Source: Plazaster borealis (lineage: Eukaryota; Echinodermata; Asteroidea; Forcipulatida; Labidiasteridae). Taken from it: DNA of 64,000 bases. The stretch is from the NCBI GenBank assembly GCA_021014325.1, contig CM037461.1, positions 22,615,376 to 22,679,375 on the forward strand, given 5' to 3'. Below the pieces are notes generated by a model. The model was given only the letters and a program-made list of their open reading frames with translations, searched no databases and had not been told where the DNA came from. Position numbers and translations under genes: made by a program. How positions within the stretch are numbered: position 1 is the stretch's first letter; the number at the start of each line of letters is the position of its first letter. This document shows, piece by piece, positions 10,876 to 22,299 of the stretch.

Positions 10876-11264
10876 TTGAAGTGTACAGAACAAAGGAATG
10901 TCCACAGAGTGTATGCAACACTCAAACCGAGGACTTGCAACAAAAGGGACAAAAGGCCCTCAATTGCTATCACAAAGGAAAACAATGGTGTCCAGGACAA
11001 AGAGTTGAACAAAGGAGGGTCCACGAGTTGAGGTCACACTTGTGTGGGCTTATGGCAGGGCCCCTGTGGTGTCTTTTACGCACTGGAACAATGGATCCCC
11101 CCAAAAAATGTATTTGTTCAATTTGTACACCACATAGGGACTTCTTTACGAAAGGAAAGAAAATAAGAGAACAACAATATCAGTGCCATACAATCCGTAA
11201 GTTTGTGCATGTGGAGAAGTCTAACCATTCAAACTGGGGACTCTGACACAAGGGATTCGGGTGT

Positions 11265-11335
11265 TTTGACAGAGCGATGACGTCATCGCTTCGCTTTCGT
11301 GTACAAAACCAATGGGGACGTCGCTAAAAAAAACA
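11265..11335 (+). repeat. Family N interspersed repeat
   Basis: It contains GCTTCGCTTTCGTGTACAAA and ACCAATGGGGACGTC, which recur in inverted orientation at 28268-28345. Edges are not defined. Confidence 0.55.
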
Positions 11336-11764
11336 AAAAACATAGTCCAAACAATGGGAGAACAAAGAGAAGACCTCGAAACAGCGTGGGAGTGTAGGAG
11401 TGTCTATTTGTCCTTTTTTGTATTACACTTGCGTTGCTAAACCTTCGGAAGTTTGGTTCCTAATAATGTACGGTATACAGATACGCTTTTAGATTTCCTG
11501 TAACTCAATGTCTTGTCTAGAAATAAGAGTGATTGATCGGGGAGTTTGGAATTCAAAATTAAAAGGGAAAAGGGTAAATGTCAACCAAGTTCTACCATCA
11601 TCACAAATTGATGGCATCATTTGTAAAATTCATGACCTGACTGAAACGCAACCCATTACAACAGGGGCTCCCGGCTCCGGAGTCAAATTCAGTTTTTGTA
11701 ATCCACTCATTTGTCTATTATAATAATATTAGTGGCTTTTTATATAGCGCACATATCCGTCACG

Positions 11765-12125
11765 CAGTGATGCTCAAGGCACTTCAACATTCATTATTTT
11801 CCTGCAAGGCATTTTGGAGCTACGTTTTTGAAGTATGAGACCAATTCCTTTACATAGAACTATGTGATGGTTTACAAGGTGCTGTGGCGGAATATGCTTC
11901 CGACCAAACCAGGAACAGCGGGGCGAACCCCTTCTCTTGTCGATAAGTGCACTGGGTTCTTTTACGTGCATTACACAACACACGGGACCTACGGCTTAAC
12001 GTCCCATCCGAAGGACGAAGCATGTGGTTAAGTGTCTTGCTTAAGGACACAAGTGTCACGACTGGGACTCAAACCCACACTCTGCTGATCAGAAACACCA
12101 GAGCTTGAGTCTGGTGCTCTTATTC
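11765..12125 (-). mobile_element. tRNA-derived SINE (type 2)
   Basis: Read on the minus strand it has a tRNA-like 3' half with GTGGGTTTGAGTCCC (box B) near 12075. The words CTTGTGTCCTTAAGCAAG, GATGGGACGTTAAGCCGTAG, GCACGTAAAAGAACCCAG and a 3' tail region follow. A second minus-strand copy is at 48186-48500, and related heads are at 13573 and 32930. It is transcribed by Pol III and retrotransposed in trans. Confidence 0.75.
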
Positions 12126-13572
12126 GACAACATGCATAATGATTTGTCCCTATAGTTTAATTCAATTGGGGTGAATTTCAGTCTTACTAAAAGTTAAGTG
12201 AGTATGAAAATGAGGGAAAATTATAAGGCTGTAAAGTGCATTTTTTGTCAACATTAAAAAATCTTCAATGATGTCACATTTCAAATACAATAGTCTGTTT
12301 TGTTCTGTATAGGGAATTTTAAATTAATTCCTGAATTTTGATGATATTCAACCAAAACGGCATTCAACTTTACCTTTTGACTGGCGCAGAAATTCCTCTT
12401 TGGCATGTATGCCTACATTTTCTTTTGCTGTCCGATGAAGTCATGTTTCAAATTTAGCTCTGAAAGAGTATAAGATAAAATGACATTACGTCGGCTCAGT
12501 AATAGAAGGTAAAAGTTCATTAAATGAAAAATGCATATACATTTGAAAAAAAAAATCAAAATCAACAAAATGTTTTACTTAGAAAATGTTTGTTTCGTTT
12601 TGCCAAACAAATCTTTTGAAGACCACTTTTGATCAATAAACCCCATTTACCAGGAGCTCCAAGATATGCAAAAGCAATTTTATCAAACCAATACAAATTG
12701 CACTAATAATGACCTTAATACAGTTCTGATCAGAAGATTTTACACCAATTTAACGTGAGGTTAGAGACTTGTAATTTTTTCCCACGAGGACCCTTGGAAA
12801 AATGAGCGCATCACAAAGCTCAATTTGACATAGGATTCCCTCATAGCACGCTTTATGGAGAAAGGTAGGGGGCTTTAACCACAGACGCTCTGCCCTAGAT
12901 TTAGTGATGTAACACCGCCCTGCAGTATTCCCTAGAATATTCACCAGCCTGAAATCTCATTATATAGGCTACCCGTCCTCTTTGCGTTAGATTTCCCCGA
13001 TGGGACACACTACATTTTTTATTTATTTCTTTCTTCTTCTCGCAAGATCTCCTCATCCAAGCCTACCCCTGGACCGTGACATTTCGCCATACTCACTCCA
13101 CCCACTTTAGAGCACTTTAATGCACTCTTGTCTCGGACTTTCTACACTGTTCAGGAAGACCCTCGGAACAGCTGATTTTCCCGGTAAATATAAGCTTAAG
13201 TGGGGTCAGTGGGCAGGTGTTTCAGATAGGCATTTACCTGTAAGTGTTGTATCAACCGTTTATTTTATACAAAAATTACTTGGGTTTGAACCGAACTGAT
13301 ATTTTCGCTATATTTACTTCAATTTCAGACTCGCCTACGTATTTTATTATATATATATTTTTATTTAATTAAATGGTCGATCAACTGCAATATTGCTTGT
13401 GATATTACGAAGTATGAAGCACGAGTTCTGCTGCAGATTTGTATTAAATAATAAAATGTGACTGATTGAATAGTCATTGATATTGTGGTCGAGCATAACT
13501 TTCAGTGGGCAATAAAGTATACCCTGCGGGTCACACAGCATGGACTAAAAAAGAAAGGCGCTGATGGAAAAT
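12126..13572. other. Interval without recognised features
   Basis: AT-rich sequence with only short open frames. I saw no repeat matched elsewhere in the window and no exon-like block with matching splice sites. Confidence 0.4.
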
Positions 13573-14065
13573 GTGGCGTGTCGTGGTCGAGCGGTCAAGC
13601 GCACCGGAATCTCTAGTCTTGATCAAGGCTTTCGTACGCAATCCCTTTGCCCGGCGGTAGTTATCCGTGCACAGAGTCCGTATTGATACACAGTCGCACA
13701 CACGCAAGACCATACGCGCAGTCCGTCAGGACGATATCACACGCACACGTATAGTCCGTCAATACGATACACACGCGCACACGCACGCAGTCCACACGCA
13801 GTACTGCATGTGCAAGCAACATCAGTACACATACTAATATGAGCGGTTGGGCATGTATGTAAAACAGTGAATGGATCCATATGTGGTGTGTTTGGGGTAA
13901 AAGCACCGCAAACCTCGACTAAAACGCGTTCCGTCCGGCCGGCGCGCGTTAACTGGACTCAAGCTCTGGTGTTTCCGATCACCGGAGTGTGGGTTCGAGT
14001 CCCGGTCTTGACACTTGTGTCCTTGAGCAAATCTGTGGCGTTACGGGTGGAGACAGGGGGCGGGA
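13573..14065 (+). mobile_element. SINE (type 2) split by about 340 bp of foreign sequence
   Basis: A tRNA-Leu/Ser-like head with box A (GTGGTCGAGCGGTCAAG) occupies 13573-13607. The continuation, with ACTCAAGCTCTGGTG, box B (GGTTCGAGTCCCG near 13993) and CTTGTGTCCTTGAGCAAA, resumes at about 13953. Between them is a CpG/CACA-rich stretch beginning TTGATCAAGGC, related to that at 29770-29960. Confidence 0.6.
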
Positions 14066-14477
14066 GCCCAACCTCAGCTCGGAACCACCCCCCCCCCCGC
14101 TCTTGTCGAACCTCTACCCAAGTGAGAAAATGAATGGTTTTGGTACATTAAATAACCCTCCAATTATTTCTTTGCCCCCGCTTGCCTCCCACACACAAAA
14201 AAAAATGTATGGTCACACCACTGATTAGTATGTTTATGTAAGAGTATGACTCATTGAAGCTGGGAAGTTCGGTAAATTCCCCCGACACTGCATCCTGATT
14301 TCAGAATCACGACTCGTATTAAAATAAATATAAAGAGTCAGTAATCAAACACGGATTTTGGGAATTTTTTGTCTCAATTCTATTATTACTTTAAAGAAAT
14401 GTCAACCTGCACTTTAGTGATGCCCATGGGGGTGGGAGGAGGGTGGTTGTTACATTTTAGTGGCGAAGACAAAGAGA

Positions 14478-14640
14478 CTTTTCGAGACCACGGTTTTGGC
14501 TTGGGGCACCGGCTTAGGCTCCGGCTTGCTGTTTGAACTCCCCGTACTGTACAGCACACACGTTCAAAGATAACCGATAGAGCCTATAGGCTGTACGAAG
14601 CCCGGACCCGGAGCCATGGTTTCAGAAAAAGGGCCATAGA
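14478..14640. mobile_element. Family P fold-back element
   Basis: Left arm words CGAGACCACGGTTTTGGCTTGG and GGCTCCGGCTT are mirrored by GAAGCCCGGACCCGGAGCCATGG and CAGAAAAAGGGCC. It is related to 5268-5412. Confidence 0.5.
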
Positions 14641-14674
14641 TAATCACAGTTACTTTAATGGTAGCCCTATTATA

Positions 14675-15060
14675 TAGGATTGGTAAGGATAAAAAACATC
14701 AGTGTTTAATTCGAGTCTGAAGCTTACTGATTATGAAGTTCATACTAGAACCATTTTGTTTTTCTGTGAAATTTTCCCTCTCAATTACTGAAGTCATAAA
14801 TCGAGAAAACTGAATCTGAAAACCTTTAAAACAAAACAAAACCGCAACAGCTGATTTCATTTGTGCCAACCAAAATTAAGGACACAGTGTGTTTTAAATC
14901 TGAAAATTGTGCATGGTTTTTCACTATTTCATCTGATTCACACAACAGATTAAGCCCAAATTTTTCACAGGTTTGTTATTTCATGGTTGATCACACAAAA
15001 AACATGAATGCAGTTTACTAATTTCCCCAGCAATCATATAACATCGCACATAAAACTGTT
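14675..15060 (+). mobile_element. Family D MITE
   Basis: It begins around TATATAGGATTGGTAAGGAT. It carries TTCGAGTCTGAAGCTTACTG, CAGCTGATTTC, TTTTTCACTATTTC and AGATTAAGCCCAAATTTTTC, in the same order as the copies at 41585-41975 and 43150-43515. The right end is truncated compared with those copies (ACCAATCCTGTATAAT is missing). Confidence 0.65.
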
Positions 15061-15164
15061 ATTTGATGTTTGAGCTGCTTGAATGTTAATCAATCTGATC
15101 CAAAGGTTAGTCTAATATTGACAACAGTCTCTTGACATTTTTTTCCGCTCTTCTGCTTCTATTT

Positions 15165-15537
15165 TTAAAGGCATAGTAAACGTTTGGTTGTCACAGACCA
15201 GTGTTCTCACTTGGTGTATCCCAACATATGCATAAAATAGCAAGCCTGTGAAAATTTGGGCTCAAATTGGTCATCGAAGTTGCAAGAAAATGATGAAAGA
15301 AAAAACACCCTTGTTGTACAAATTTGTGTGCTTTCAGATTGGGAATAAAAACTTCTTGCAAGAAGTTTTTATTATTTTAGTGAGAAATTACCTCTTTCTC
15401 AAAAACTACGTTACTTCAGAGGGACTCGTTTCTCACAATGTTTTATACTATTAACAGCTCTCTGTCGCTCGTTACCAAGTCAGTTTTTATGCTAATATTT
15501 ATTTTGAGTAATTACCAAACGTGTACAGTGCCTTTAA
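15165..15537 (+). mobile_element. Family A MITE, full length
   Basis: It runs from TTAAAGGCATAGTAAACG to CGTGTACAGTGCCTTTAA, with the intact central hairpin AAACTTCTTGCAAGAAGTTT at 15348-15371. It includes the CTTTCAG and CAAGT motifs common to the family. Confidence 0.85.
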
Positions 15538-16101
15538 TCCTTGGCTATAAAATATACAACATGCCTGAAGGTTGTTTATTTCACATCTTGTTTTTCTTTC
15601 TCTGTGTTTTGTTGTTGAATTCAGTTTCACAAACTTGGGATTCCAATAAACGACTGTAATCGGCGTTTTGTTTTTGTTCTGTTCTGCATTTCATCTTTAA
15701 AAAGTAGCTCACATAAATGAATTAAATCACACTCAGTATACAGTGTTGCCGCTCAAGTGTAAAAATAGAATAATTAATGCAATAATTCGAGGGATCTTTG
15801 TGCTCGCAGTCGTGACGGATTGAATTATATTTTGCCCACTTTTGCTAATGTGTTTTTCTTTTTCTTCTTTTTCTCTACGTTTAAAAGAGGATAACGAATG
15901 CAGTGAAAAGCCCTGCGCTTATAGGCATTAAACCATGGCGCACGATTGCCTATAAATAATCCCAGCTCGATCTCGAGGGAACTCTAGAGGTTCTCCCTTT
16001 TGCAGGAGACGGGACAAACTGCCGGATTTCATTCAAGCTGCTGTTGGTATTTTTGTGTCTCCCGGAGACGGTTACACGAGATGGTTACTTTTATGATTGG
16101 T

Positions 16102-16468
16102 TTAAAGGTGTCGTACACGTTTGGTAATGACTCTAAACAAATATTAGCATAAAATCTTATTTGGTAACAAGCAACGGAGAGCTGTTGATAGTATAAAACA
16201 TTGTAGGAACGACTCCCTCTGAAGTAACGTAGTTTTTTAGAAAGAGATAATTTCTCACTAAAATAATAAAAACTTCTTAGTTTTTATTCTTATCTGAAAG
16301 CACACAAATTTGTAAAACAAGGGTGTTTTTTCTTTCATCATTTTCTTGCAACTTCGATGACCAATTGAGCCCAAATTTTCACAGGCTTGTTATTTTATGC
16401 ATATGTTGGGATACACCAAGTGAGAACACTGGTCTTTGACAATTTCCAAACGTGTTCAGTGCCTTTAA
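16102..16468 (-). mobile_element. Family A MITE
   Basis: It runs from TTAAAGGTGTCGTACACG to CGTGTTCAGTGCCTTTAA. The central hairpin has lost about 10 bp, leaving AAAACTTCTTAGTTTTTATT, an asymmetric collapse of the palindrome. Confidence 0.85.
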
Positions 16469-16739
16469 ACAAAAATAAAAAGATTAGGACCACACAAATT
16501 GCTAGTCGTGCTATGATTACAATGTGGACGTTCATCGCAAGTTTTGATGTTTTTTTCCCGGGAAGAGCGTGTACAAATAATTAGGTTTGTTTGTTTCTTT
16601 GTTTTTGTTTTTTCTTTTTTTCTTTTTTTCTTTGTTGAGATGTTTGTTTGGTTTTTTGGTTATTTTGTTGGTTGTTGTTGTTTTGCTGTTTATTATTTGG
16701 GTTTGGTTTTTTTTTTCCTTTGCTTTTTATATTTGATGT

Positions 16740-16850
16740 ATTTTTGTCATGTAATCGATTGGAACCGCCCCTCTAGGTTGTATATTGTGTTTATGTTTTC
16801 ATGAGGCAAAATAAAGTTCCAGTTGAAAAGTTAAAAAAAAGTCCTTTGCT
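16740..16850 (+). mobile_element. Possible non-LTR retrotransposon 3' end
   Basis: TGTCATGTAATCGATTGGAA, CCCCTCTAGGTTGTATATTG and AGGCAAAATAAAGTTCCAG form a T-rich tail ending in an AATAAA signal. The last part recurs inverted at 34958-34995 (AACTGGTACTTTATTGTCTC). The resemblance to LINE 3' UTRs is from memory. No reverse transcriptase is present. Confidence 0.35.
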
Positions 16851-17614
16851 TTTTGGATCATTACTTATATTATAAAGTATGGCATAATTTTTCAATAAAT
16901 GTAGGGTCATAGAGTGGTATAAGCACAAGGAATTACAAAAGTTGTCGTCGAAAGATGTGCACAACCAGGCAACTGCCAACAATAAACACAAGTACGGTAG
17001 ATTTCGACGCTAAATATTAAAACAATTGCACACACAAGTAAAACATTGACAACAACCAAAATATTCAAAGCCGGTAAGATGCAAAACGTTCTGAAAACAC
17101 TTCTTTTGAAACAGACCAATGAAACATGAATAAAGAGAACCCCCCTCGTCAGACTAAGATGCCACCTACCCCCGCCCCTTCTCAGAGTTTTTACAGCCTT
17201 CAATGTGTTTACTTTGTCTCTTTAATTCTCCTGACACTGAGTTTCGAATCGCAAATACTCTAGCTTGCTATTCGGGCGCCTCGCGTTACAATGAGGTCAT
17301 TCGAATTATTTATGAAATGGATTACGCGGGAGGAAAATTGAACATACACGAATCATCACTGATTATTTTCAATGCTATAATTGTGCATGCAGCGTGTGCT
17401 GTCTTTTCGAAGTGACTGTCTGAAGTGCGGACAACAAACTCCTGCTTCGTATAATCTTAAAGATTTTCACAGAGACACGCTTTTGTAGAAAAACACTCCG
17501 ATCTGAAATTAAGGAACAATTCCATGAACAGAGAATAATTTGAGTAAACAGGTTAAAAATGTTTGTGGAGGCTCTACAATGTTTCTTTGTCCTTATTTAA
17601 GGAGCCTAATAGGA

Positions 17615-17803
17615 GAACATTTGGTGCTCGATATGTGGCAAGGTGTACCCCCCCCCCCGTGTCTTCATTATGTGCTTGGACTCTCAGATTGTTTTTAGAG
17701 GATTTATTGGAGGGGGGACTTCTGTACAAGAGGAAAATAGTGTGTTAAAGTATAGGAGCATTGGGGGGGTACGCCCCTTCCCCATATCGGGCGTAGTATA
17801 GAG
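17615..17803. mobile_element. Family F MITE
   Basis: A 180-190 bp element starting GGTGCTCGATATGTGGCAAGG and ending CCCATATCGGGCGTAG, with near-inverted tips (GCTCGATATGGGGC / GCCCCATATCGGGC in better copies). Other copies are at 23372-23550 and 27297-27476. It has internal poly-C and poly-G runs. Confidence 0.7.
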
Positions 17804-18180
17804 ACGAAAAGGGGCAAGTCCCCCCCCCCCAACCCCCTTCCCCATTGAAACAGGTTGTTGTCAATCGTGGACATCACTATAGATTTCAACACCTGTTGTT
17901 ATTATTGGTTTTGGTTTTTATCCATAAACCGATGTGTAACTTGTCGGTACATATGAAGCCACAAACACAGCCGTTGCAATATGCGTGGTTGTGGCAGGGA
18001 ATTGGGCTTCATACTGATGCCACAACCACGCAAACGTGCCGTGGTTGTGGCTTCATACATATGAAGCCACAACCACAGCCGGTGCAATGTGCGTGGTTGT
18101 GGCAGGGAATTGGGCTTCATACGTCTGATGCCACAACCACGCAAACGTGCCGTGGTTGCGTTGCAATGTGCGTGGTTGTG

Positions 18181-19190
18181 GCAAGGAATTGGGCTTCATG
18201 TGTTTGATGCCGCAACCACGCAAACGTGCTGTGGTTGTAGCTTCATAAATAATGAAGCCACAACCACGGCCGTTGCAATGTGCGTGGTTGTGGCAGGGAA
18301 TTGGGCTTCATACGTCTGATGCCACAACCACGCAAACGTGCCGTGGTTGTGGCTTCATACATATGAATTGAGCTTCATACGTCTGTGGCTTCATACATAT
18401 GAAGCCACAACCACAGCCGTTGCAATGTGCGTGGTTGTGGCAGGGAATTGGGCTTCATACGTCTCATGCCACAACCAAGCAAACGTGCCGTGGTTTTGGC
18501 TTCATACATATGAAGCCACAATCACAGCCGTTGCAATGTGCGTGGTTGCGTGGCAAGGAATTGGGCTTCATACGTCTGATGCCACAACCACGCAAACGTG
18601 CCGTGGTTGTGGCTTCATACATATGTAGCCACAACCACAGCTGTTGCAATGTGCGTGGTTGTGGCAAGGAATTGGGCTTCATGCGTTTGATGCCACAACC
18701 ACGCAAACGTGCCGTGGTTGTAGCTTCATACATATGAAGCCACAACCACGGCCGTTGCAATGTGCGTGGTTGTGGCAAGGAATTGGGCTTCATACGTCTG
18801 ATGCCAACCACGCAAACGTGCCGACAACCACAGCCGTTGCAATGTGCGTGGTTGTGGCAGGGAATTGGGCTTCATACGTCTGATGCCACAACCACGCAAA
18901 CGTGCCGTGGTTGTGGCTTCATACATATGAAGCCACAACCACAGCCGTTGCAATGTGCGTGGTTGTGGCAAGGAATTGGGCTTCATGCGTTTGATGCCAC
19001 AACCACGCAAACGTGCCGTGGTTGTAGCTTCATTACATATGAAGCCACAACCACGGCCGTTGCAATGTGCGTGGTTGTGGCAAGGAATTGGGCTTCATAC
19101 GTCTGATGCCACAACCACGCAAACGTGCCGTGGTTGTGGCTTCATACATATGAAGCCACAACCACAGCCGTTGCAATGTGCGTGGTTGTG
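18181..19190. repeat. Higher-order repeat block 1 of the satellite
   Basis: Diagnostic variants recur about 1,010 bp later: GTGTTTGATGCCGC at 18200 and 19210; ATATGAATTGAGC at 18361 and 19371; ATATGTAGCC at 18621 and 19633; and the deletion TGATGCCAACCACGC at 18799 and 19811. Nine monomers form one block. Confidence 0.85.
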
Positions 19191-20180
19191 GCAAGGAATT
19201 GGGCTTCATGTGTTTGATGCCGCAACCACGCAAACGTGCTGTGGTTGTAGCTTCATAAATAATGAAGCCACAACCACGGCCGTTGCAATGTGCGTGGTTG
19301 TGGCAGGGAATTGGGCTTCATACGTCTGATGCCACAACCACGCAAACGTGCCGTGGTTGTGGCTTCATACATATGAATTGAGCTTCATACGTCTGTGGCT
19401 TCATACATATGAAGCCACAACCACAGCCGTTGCAATGTGCGTGGTTGTGGCAGGGAATTGGGCTTCATACGTCTGATGCCACAACCACGCAAATGTGCCG
19501 TGGTTGTGGCTTCAATTACATATAAAGCCACAACCACAGCCGTTGCAATGTGCGTGGTTGCGTGGCAAGGAATTGGGCTTCATACGTCTGATGCCACAAC
19601 CACGCAAACGTGCCGTGGTTGTGGCTTCATACATATGTAGCCACAACCACAGCTGTTGCAATGTGCGTGGTTGTGGCAAGGAATTGGGCTTCATGCGTTT
19701 GATGCCACAACCACGCAAACGTGCCGTGGTTGTAGCTTCATACATATGAAGCCACAACCACGGCCGTTGCAATGTGCGTGGTTGTGGCAAGGAATTGGGC
19801 TTCATACGTCTGATGCCAACCACGCAAACGTGCCGACAACCACAGCCGTTGCAATGTGCGTGGTTGTGGCAGGGAATTGGGCTTCATACGTCTGATGCCA
19901 CAACCACGCAAACGTGCCGTGGTTGTGGCTTCATACATATGAAGCCACAACCACAGCCGTTGCAATGTGCGTGGTTGTGGCAAGGAATTGGGCTTCATGC
20001 GTTTGATGCCACAACCACGCAAACGTGCCGTGGTTGTAGCTTCATACATATGAAGCCACAACCACGGCCGTTGCAATGTGCGTGGTTGTGGCAAGGAATT
20101 GGGCTTCATACGTCTGATGCCACAACCACGCAAACGTGCCGTGGTTGTGGCTTCATACATATGAAGCCACAACCACGGCC
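19191..20180. repeat. Higher-order repeat block 2 of the satellite
   Basis: This copy of block 1 has a few 1-2 bp indels, since the offset changes from 1,010 to 1,012. Correspondence is lost near 20175, where CACGGCC and CATACGTCTCATG variants replace the expected ones. Confidence 0.8.
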
Positions 20181-20496
20181 GTTGCAATGTGCGTGGTTGT
20201 GGCAGGGAATTGGGCTTCATACGTCTCATGCCACAACCAAGCAAACGTGCCGTGGTTGTGGCTTCATACATATGAAGCCACAACCACAGCCGTTGCAATG
20301 CGTGGTTGTGGCAGGGAATTGGGCTTCATACGTCTCATGCCACAACCAAGCAAACGTGCCGTGGTTTTGGCTTCATACATATGAAGCCACAATCACAGCC
20401 GTTGCAATGTGCGTGTGCGTGGTTGTGGGAGGGAATTGGGCTTCATACGTCTGATGCCACAACCACGCAAACGTGTCGTGGTTGTGGCCTCATACA

Positions 20497-20592
20497 CTGG
20501 TCTTAACTGGTGTTAAATTAAGACTAGTCCTATCTCTTAGTATTGCCTGGGACTAGTCCTAAGTTAGGAAGAGTTTTGTGAAATCGACCCCT
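20497..20592. mobile_element. Family H fragment inside the satellite
   Basis: GGTCTTAACTGG, AATTAAGACTAGTCC, CCTAAGTTAGGAAGAG and TTTTGTGAAATCGACCCC match the right half of the family H elements at 51237-51377 and 51518-51672. Satellite units resume directly after it. Confidence 0.7.
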
Positions 20593-20756
20593 GATGCCAC
20601 AACCACGCAAACGTGCCGTGGTTTTGGCTTCATACATATGAAGCCACAACTTCCTTGTGGCAAGGAATTGGGCTTCATACGTCTGATGATGCCACAACAT
20701 ATGAAGCCACAACCACAGCCGTTGCAATGTGCGTGGTTGTGGCAGGGAATTGGGCT

Positions 20757-20880
20757 CAGAGCCACCACTCCCACAAAAGAGATTTTACACATGGCTGTAC
20801 CCGCAAAATTTACTATCTATTTATAGTTACTTCTTATTTTTCCACACCATGCAAAGCTTCAAACAACACTTAAGATCTGC
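20757..20880 (+). mobile_element. Penelope-like tail fragment
   Basis: CCACAAAAGAGATTTTACAC, ATGGCTGTACCCGCAA and CCACACCATGCAAAGCTTC match, in order, the segments at 22385-22495 (+) and 28885-28990 (-). Assignment to Penelope-like elements rests on the linked motifs described at 22300 and 29012. Confidence 0.4.
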
Positions 20881-21077
20881 TTAAAAGAGAATGTTTTTTG
20901 TTTGTTAACGTTTTTTGCAGTAGCAAGTTCGAGAGTGTACGTCATTATTTTTAAAATTGTTGTGTTATTAACTTAAGATAATTTTGTTTCAATTCCCTCA
21001 TAACGATTTTGTTTTCTTTTAAAACTAGTGTCGGATAATAGCTCATACATTGTAAAATGATTCGAGCAAAGTTTTTT

Positions 21078-21097
21078 GTTTTTGCTGTTGTTGTTGA

Positions 21098-21152
<55 letters not shown>
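21078..21152 (+). repeat. (GTT)n microsatellite
   Basis: About 20 GTT triplets with a few interruptions (GATTGTTGTTGTTGATGTTG). It is followed by T-rich sequence. Confidence 0.9.
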
Positions 21153-21362
21153 GTGTTGTTTTTTGTTTTTTTGCTTCTTCTTTTTTTGTGACTATTTTTA
21201 CACGACTTCCTGGGTGTTTATTCCCCAATGACTTCAACGAAGGACAAACGGAAAATCTTCACAAAATTAGTGGGTATCATTAAAACTGAACGCGATATCT
21301 AACATGGAGCACGTACGATGAACAGTACACAACACTTTAGGCCTTTTAGATTCGTCATCAGT

Positions 21363-21537
21363 AAAAAGGCACTGAACACGTTTGGTAATTGTCAAAGACC
21401 AACATATATGCATAAAATAACAAACCTGTGAAAATTTGGGCTCAATTGGTCATTGAAGTTGCAAGAAAATGATGAAAGAAAAAATAAGAAAGCTAATATA
21501 TATTTTGAGTAATTACCAAACGTGTACGATACCTTTC
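21363..21537 (+). mobile_element. Family A MITE with large internal deletion
   Basis: Both ends are present (AAGGCACTGAACACG and CGTGTACGATACCTTT), but the central hairpin and about 200 bp are gone, leaving 175 bp. Confidence 0.8.
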
Positions 21538-22299
21538 AGATAGCCCTTTACACTGTGTTACGTCAAGTGACGGGAATTTCTCTTTTGTGATGGGAAAATT
21601 TATAATTTCTGGGACATTCCCGTCGGTAAGAGTCGAGCACCGTTTCAGACAAAGGTTATTAAAATTCCTCGAAAGAGAGAGTGGGGAAAAAAAGCATCGG
21701 TGTGATTTTTATCGGGTTTTATAATGTAACAGGAGACGGGTTGTTCACTCGTTCTTTTGATTAGAATTGTAGTTGTCGCTATTGTTGTTAAGAGTGTCTG
21801 GAATCCTTCCCCTAATTAGGCCACATAAAAAAATGTTTATCGTCCCCGCCCGGCCTTACGAACCCCCCCCCCCCCACCCCATTTTTTTCATAAAAACGGT
21901 ATTTTCAATGATCTATTCAGTCAAATTTGGCTCCCAGATTTTTCAGCTGATATTTTTGCACAATCTATAGGTTGGAAATAGATGTTTGAAGAAAGGCATG
22001 TTGGCAAAAACAAGAACAATTCCTCAAATTTACTAAGGCTACACTGCATTTTAGTTTTTTGGAAATGTTTAAAGAAAATGTCATCTAGGAGTTAAATGGG
22101 TTTAACAAAGCAATTATAAACATAAAAATCACACAAACCCTCTGTTTTAGTGATTGTGCTGATTTCTTTATTCTTTATTTTATATTGCCTTGTGAAAAAA
22201 AACACGCCATCCCACCCCTTTTCCTAACAAAAAGGACGATCAACAATTCGTTTTTGTTATGTGGCCTTACAGTGTTTCTAGCACGTATCTTGTGCGAGT

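Larger units (their letters stand above)
17949..20756. repeat. Palindromic satellite, about 25 units of about 111 bp
   Basis: Each unit has two hairpins built from the same core. Hairpin 1 has 20-bp arms starting GCCGTGGTTGTGGC around a CA spacer at the CATACATATG centre. Hairpin 2 pairs TGCGTGGTTGTGGC with GCCACAACCACGCA across about 30 bp. Because a unit is close to 37 codons and lacks stops, open frames of 60-226 codons appear on both strands; these are not taken as genes. A family H element interrupts the right end at 20497-20592. The left flank begins in unique sequence after TTGTCGGT. Confidence 0.95.

Noticed and set aside
17949..20756. CRISPR-like array
   Set aside because: Repeats are continuous monomers without unique spacers, in eukaryotic DNA. 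It is a satellite.
17845..20873. Cys/Trp-rich repeat proteins of 60-226 residues on both strands
   Set aside because: Product of a stop-free roughly 111-bp satellite unit. There is no start context, splice site or domain, and indels between units are not multiples of three.
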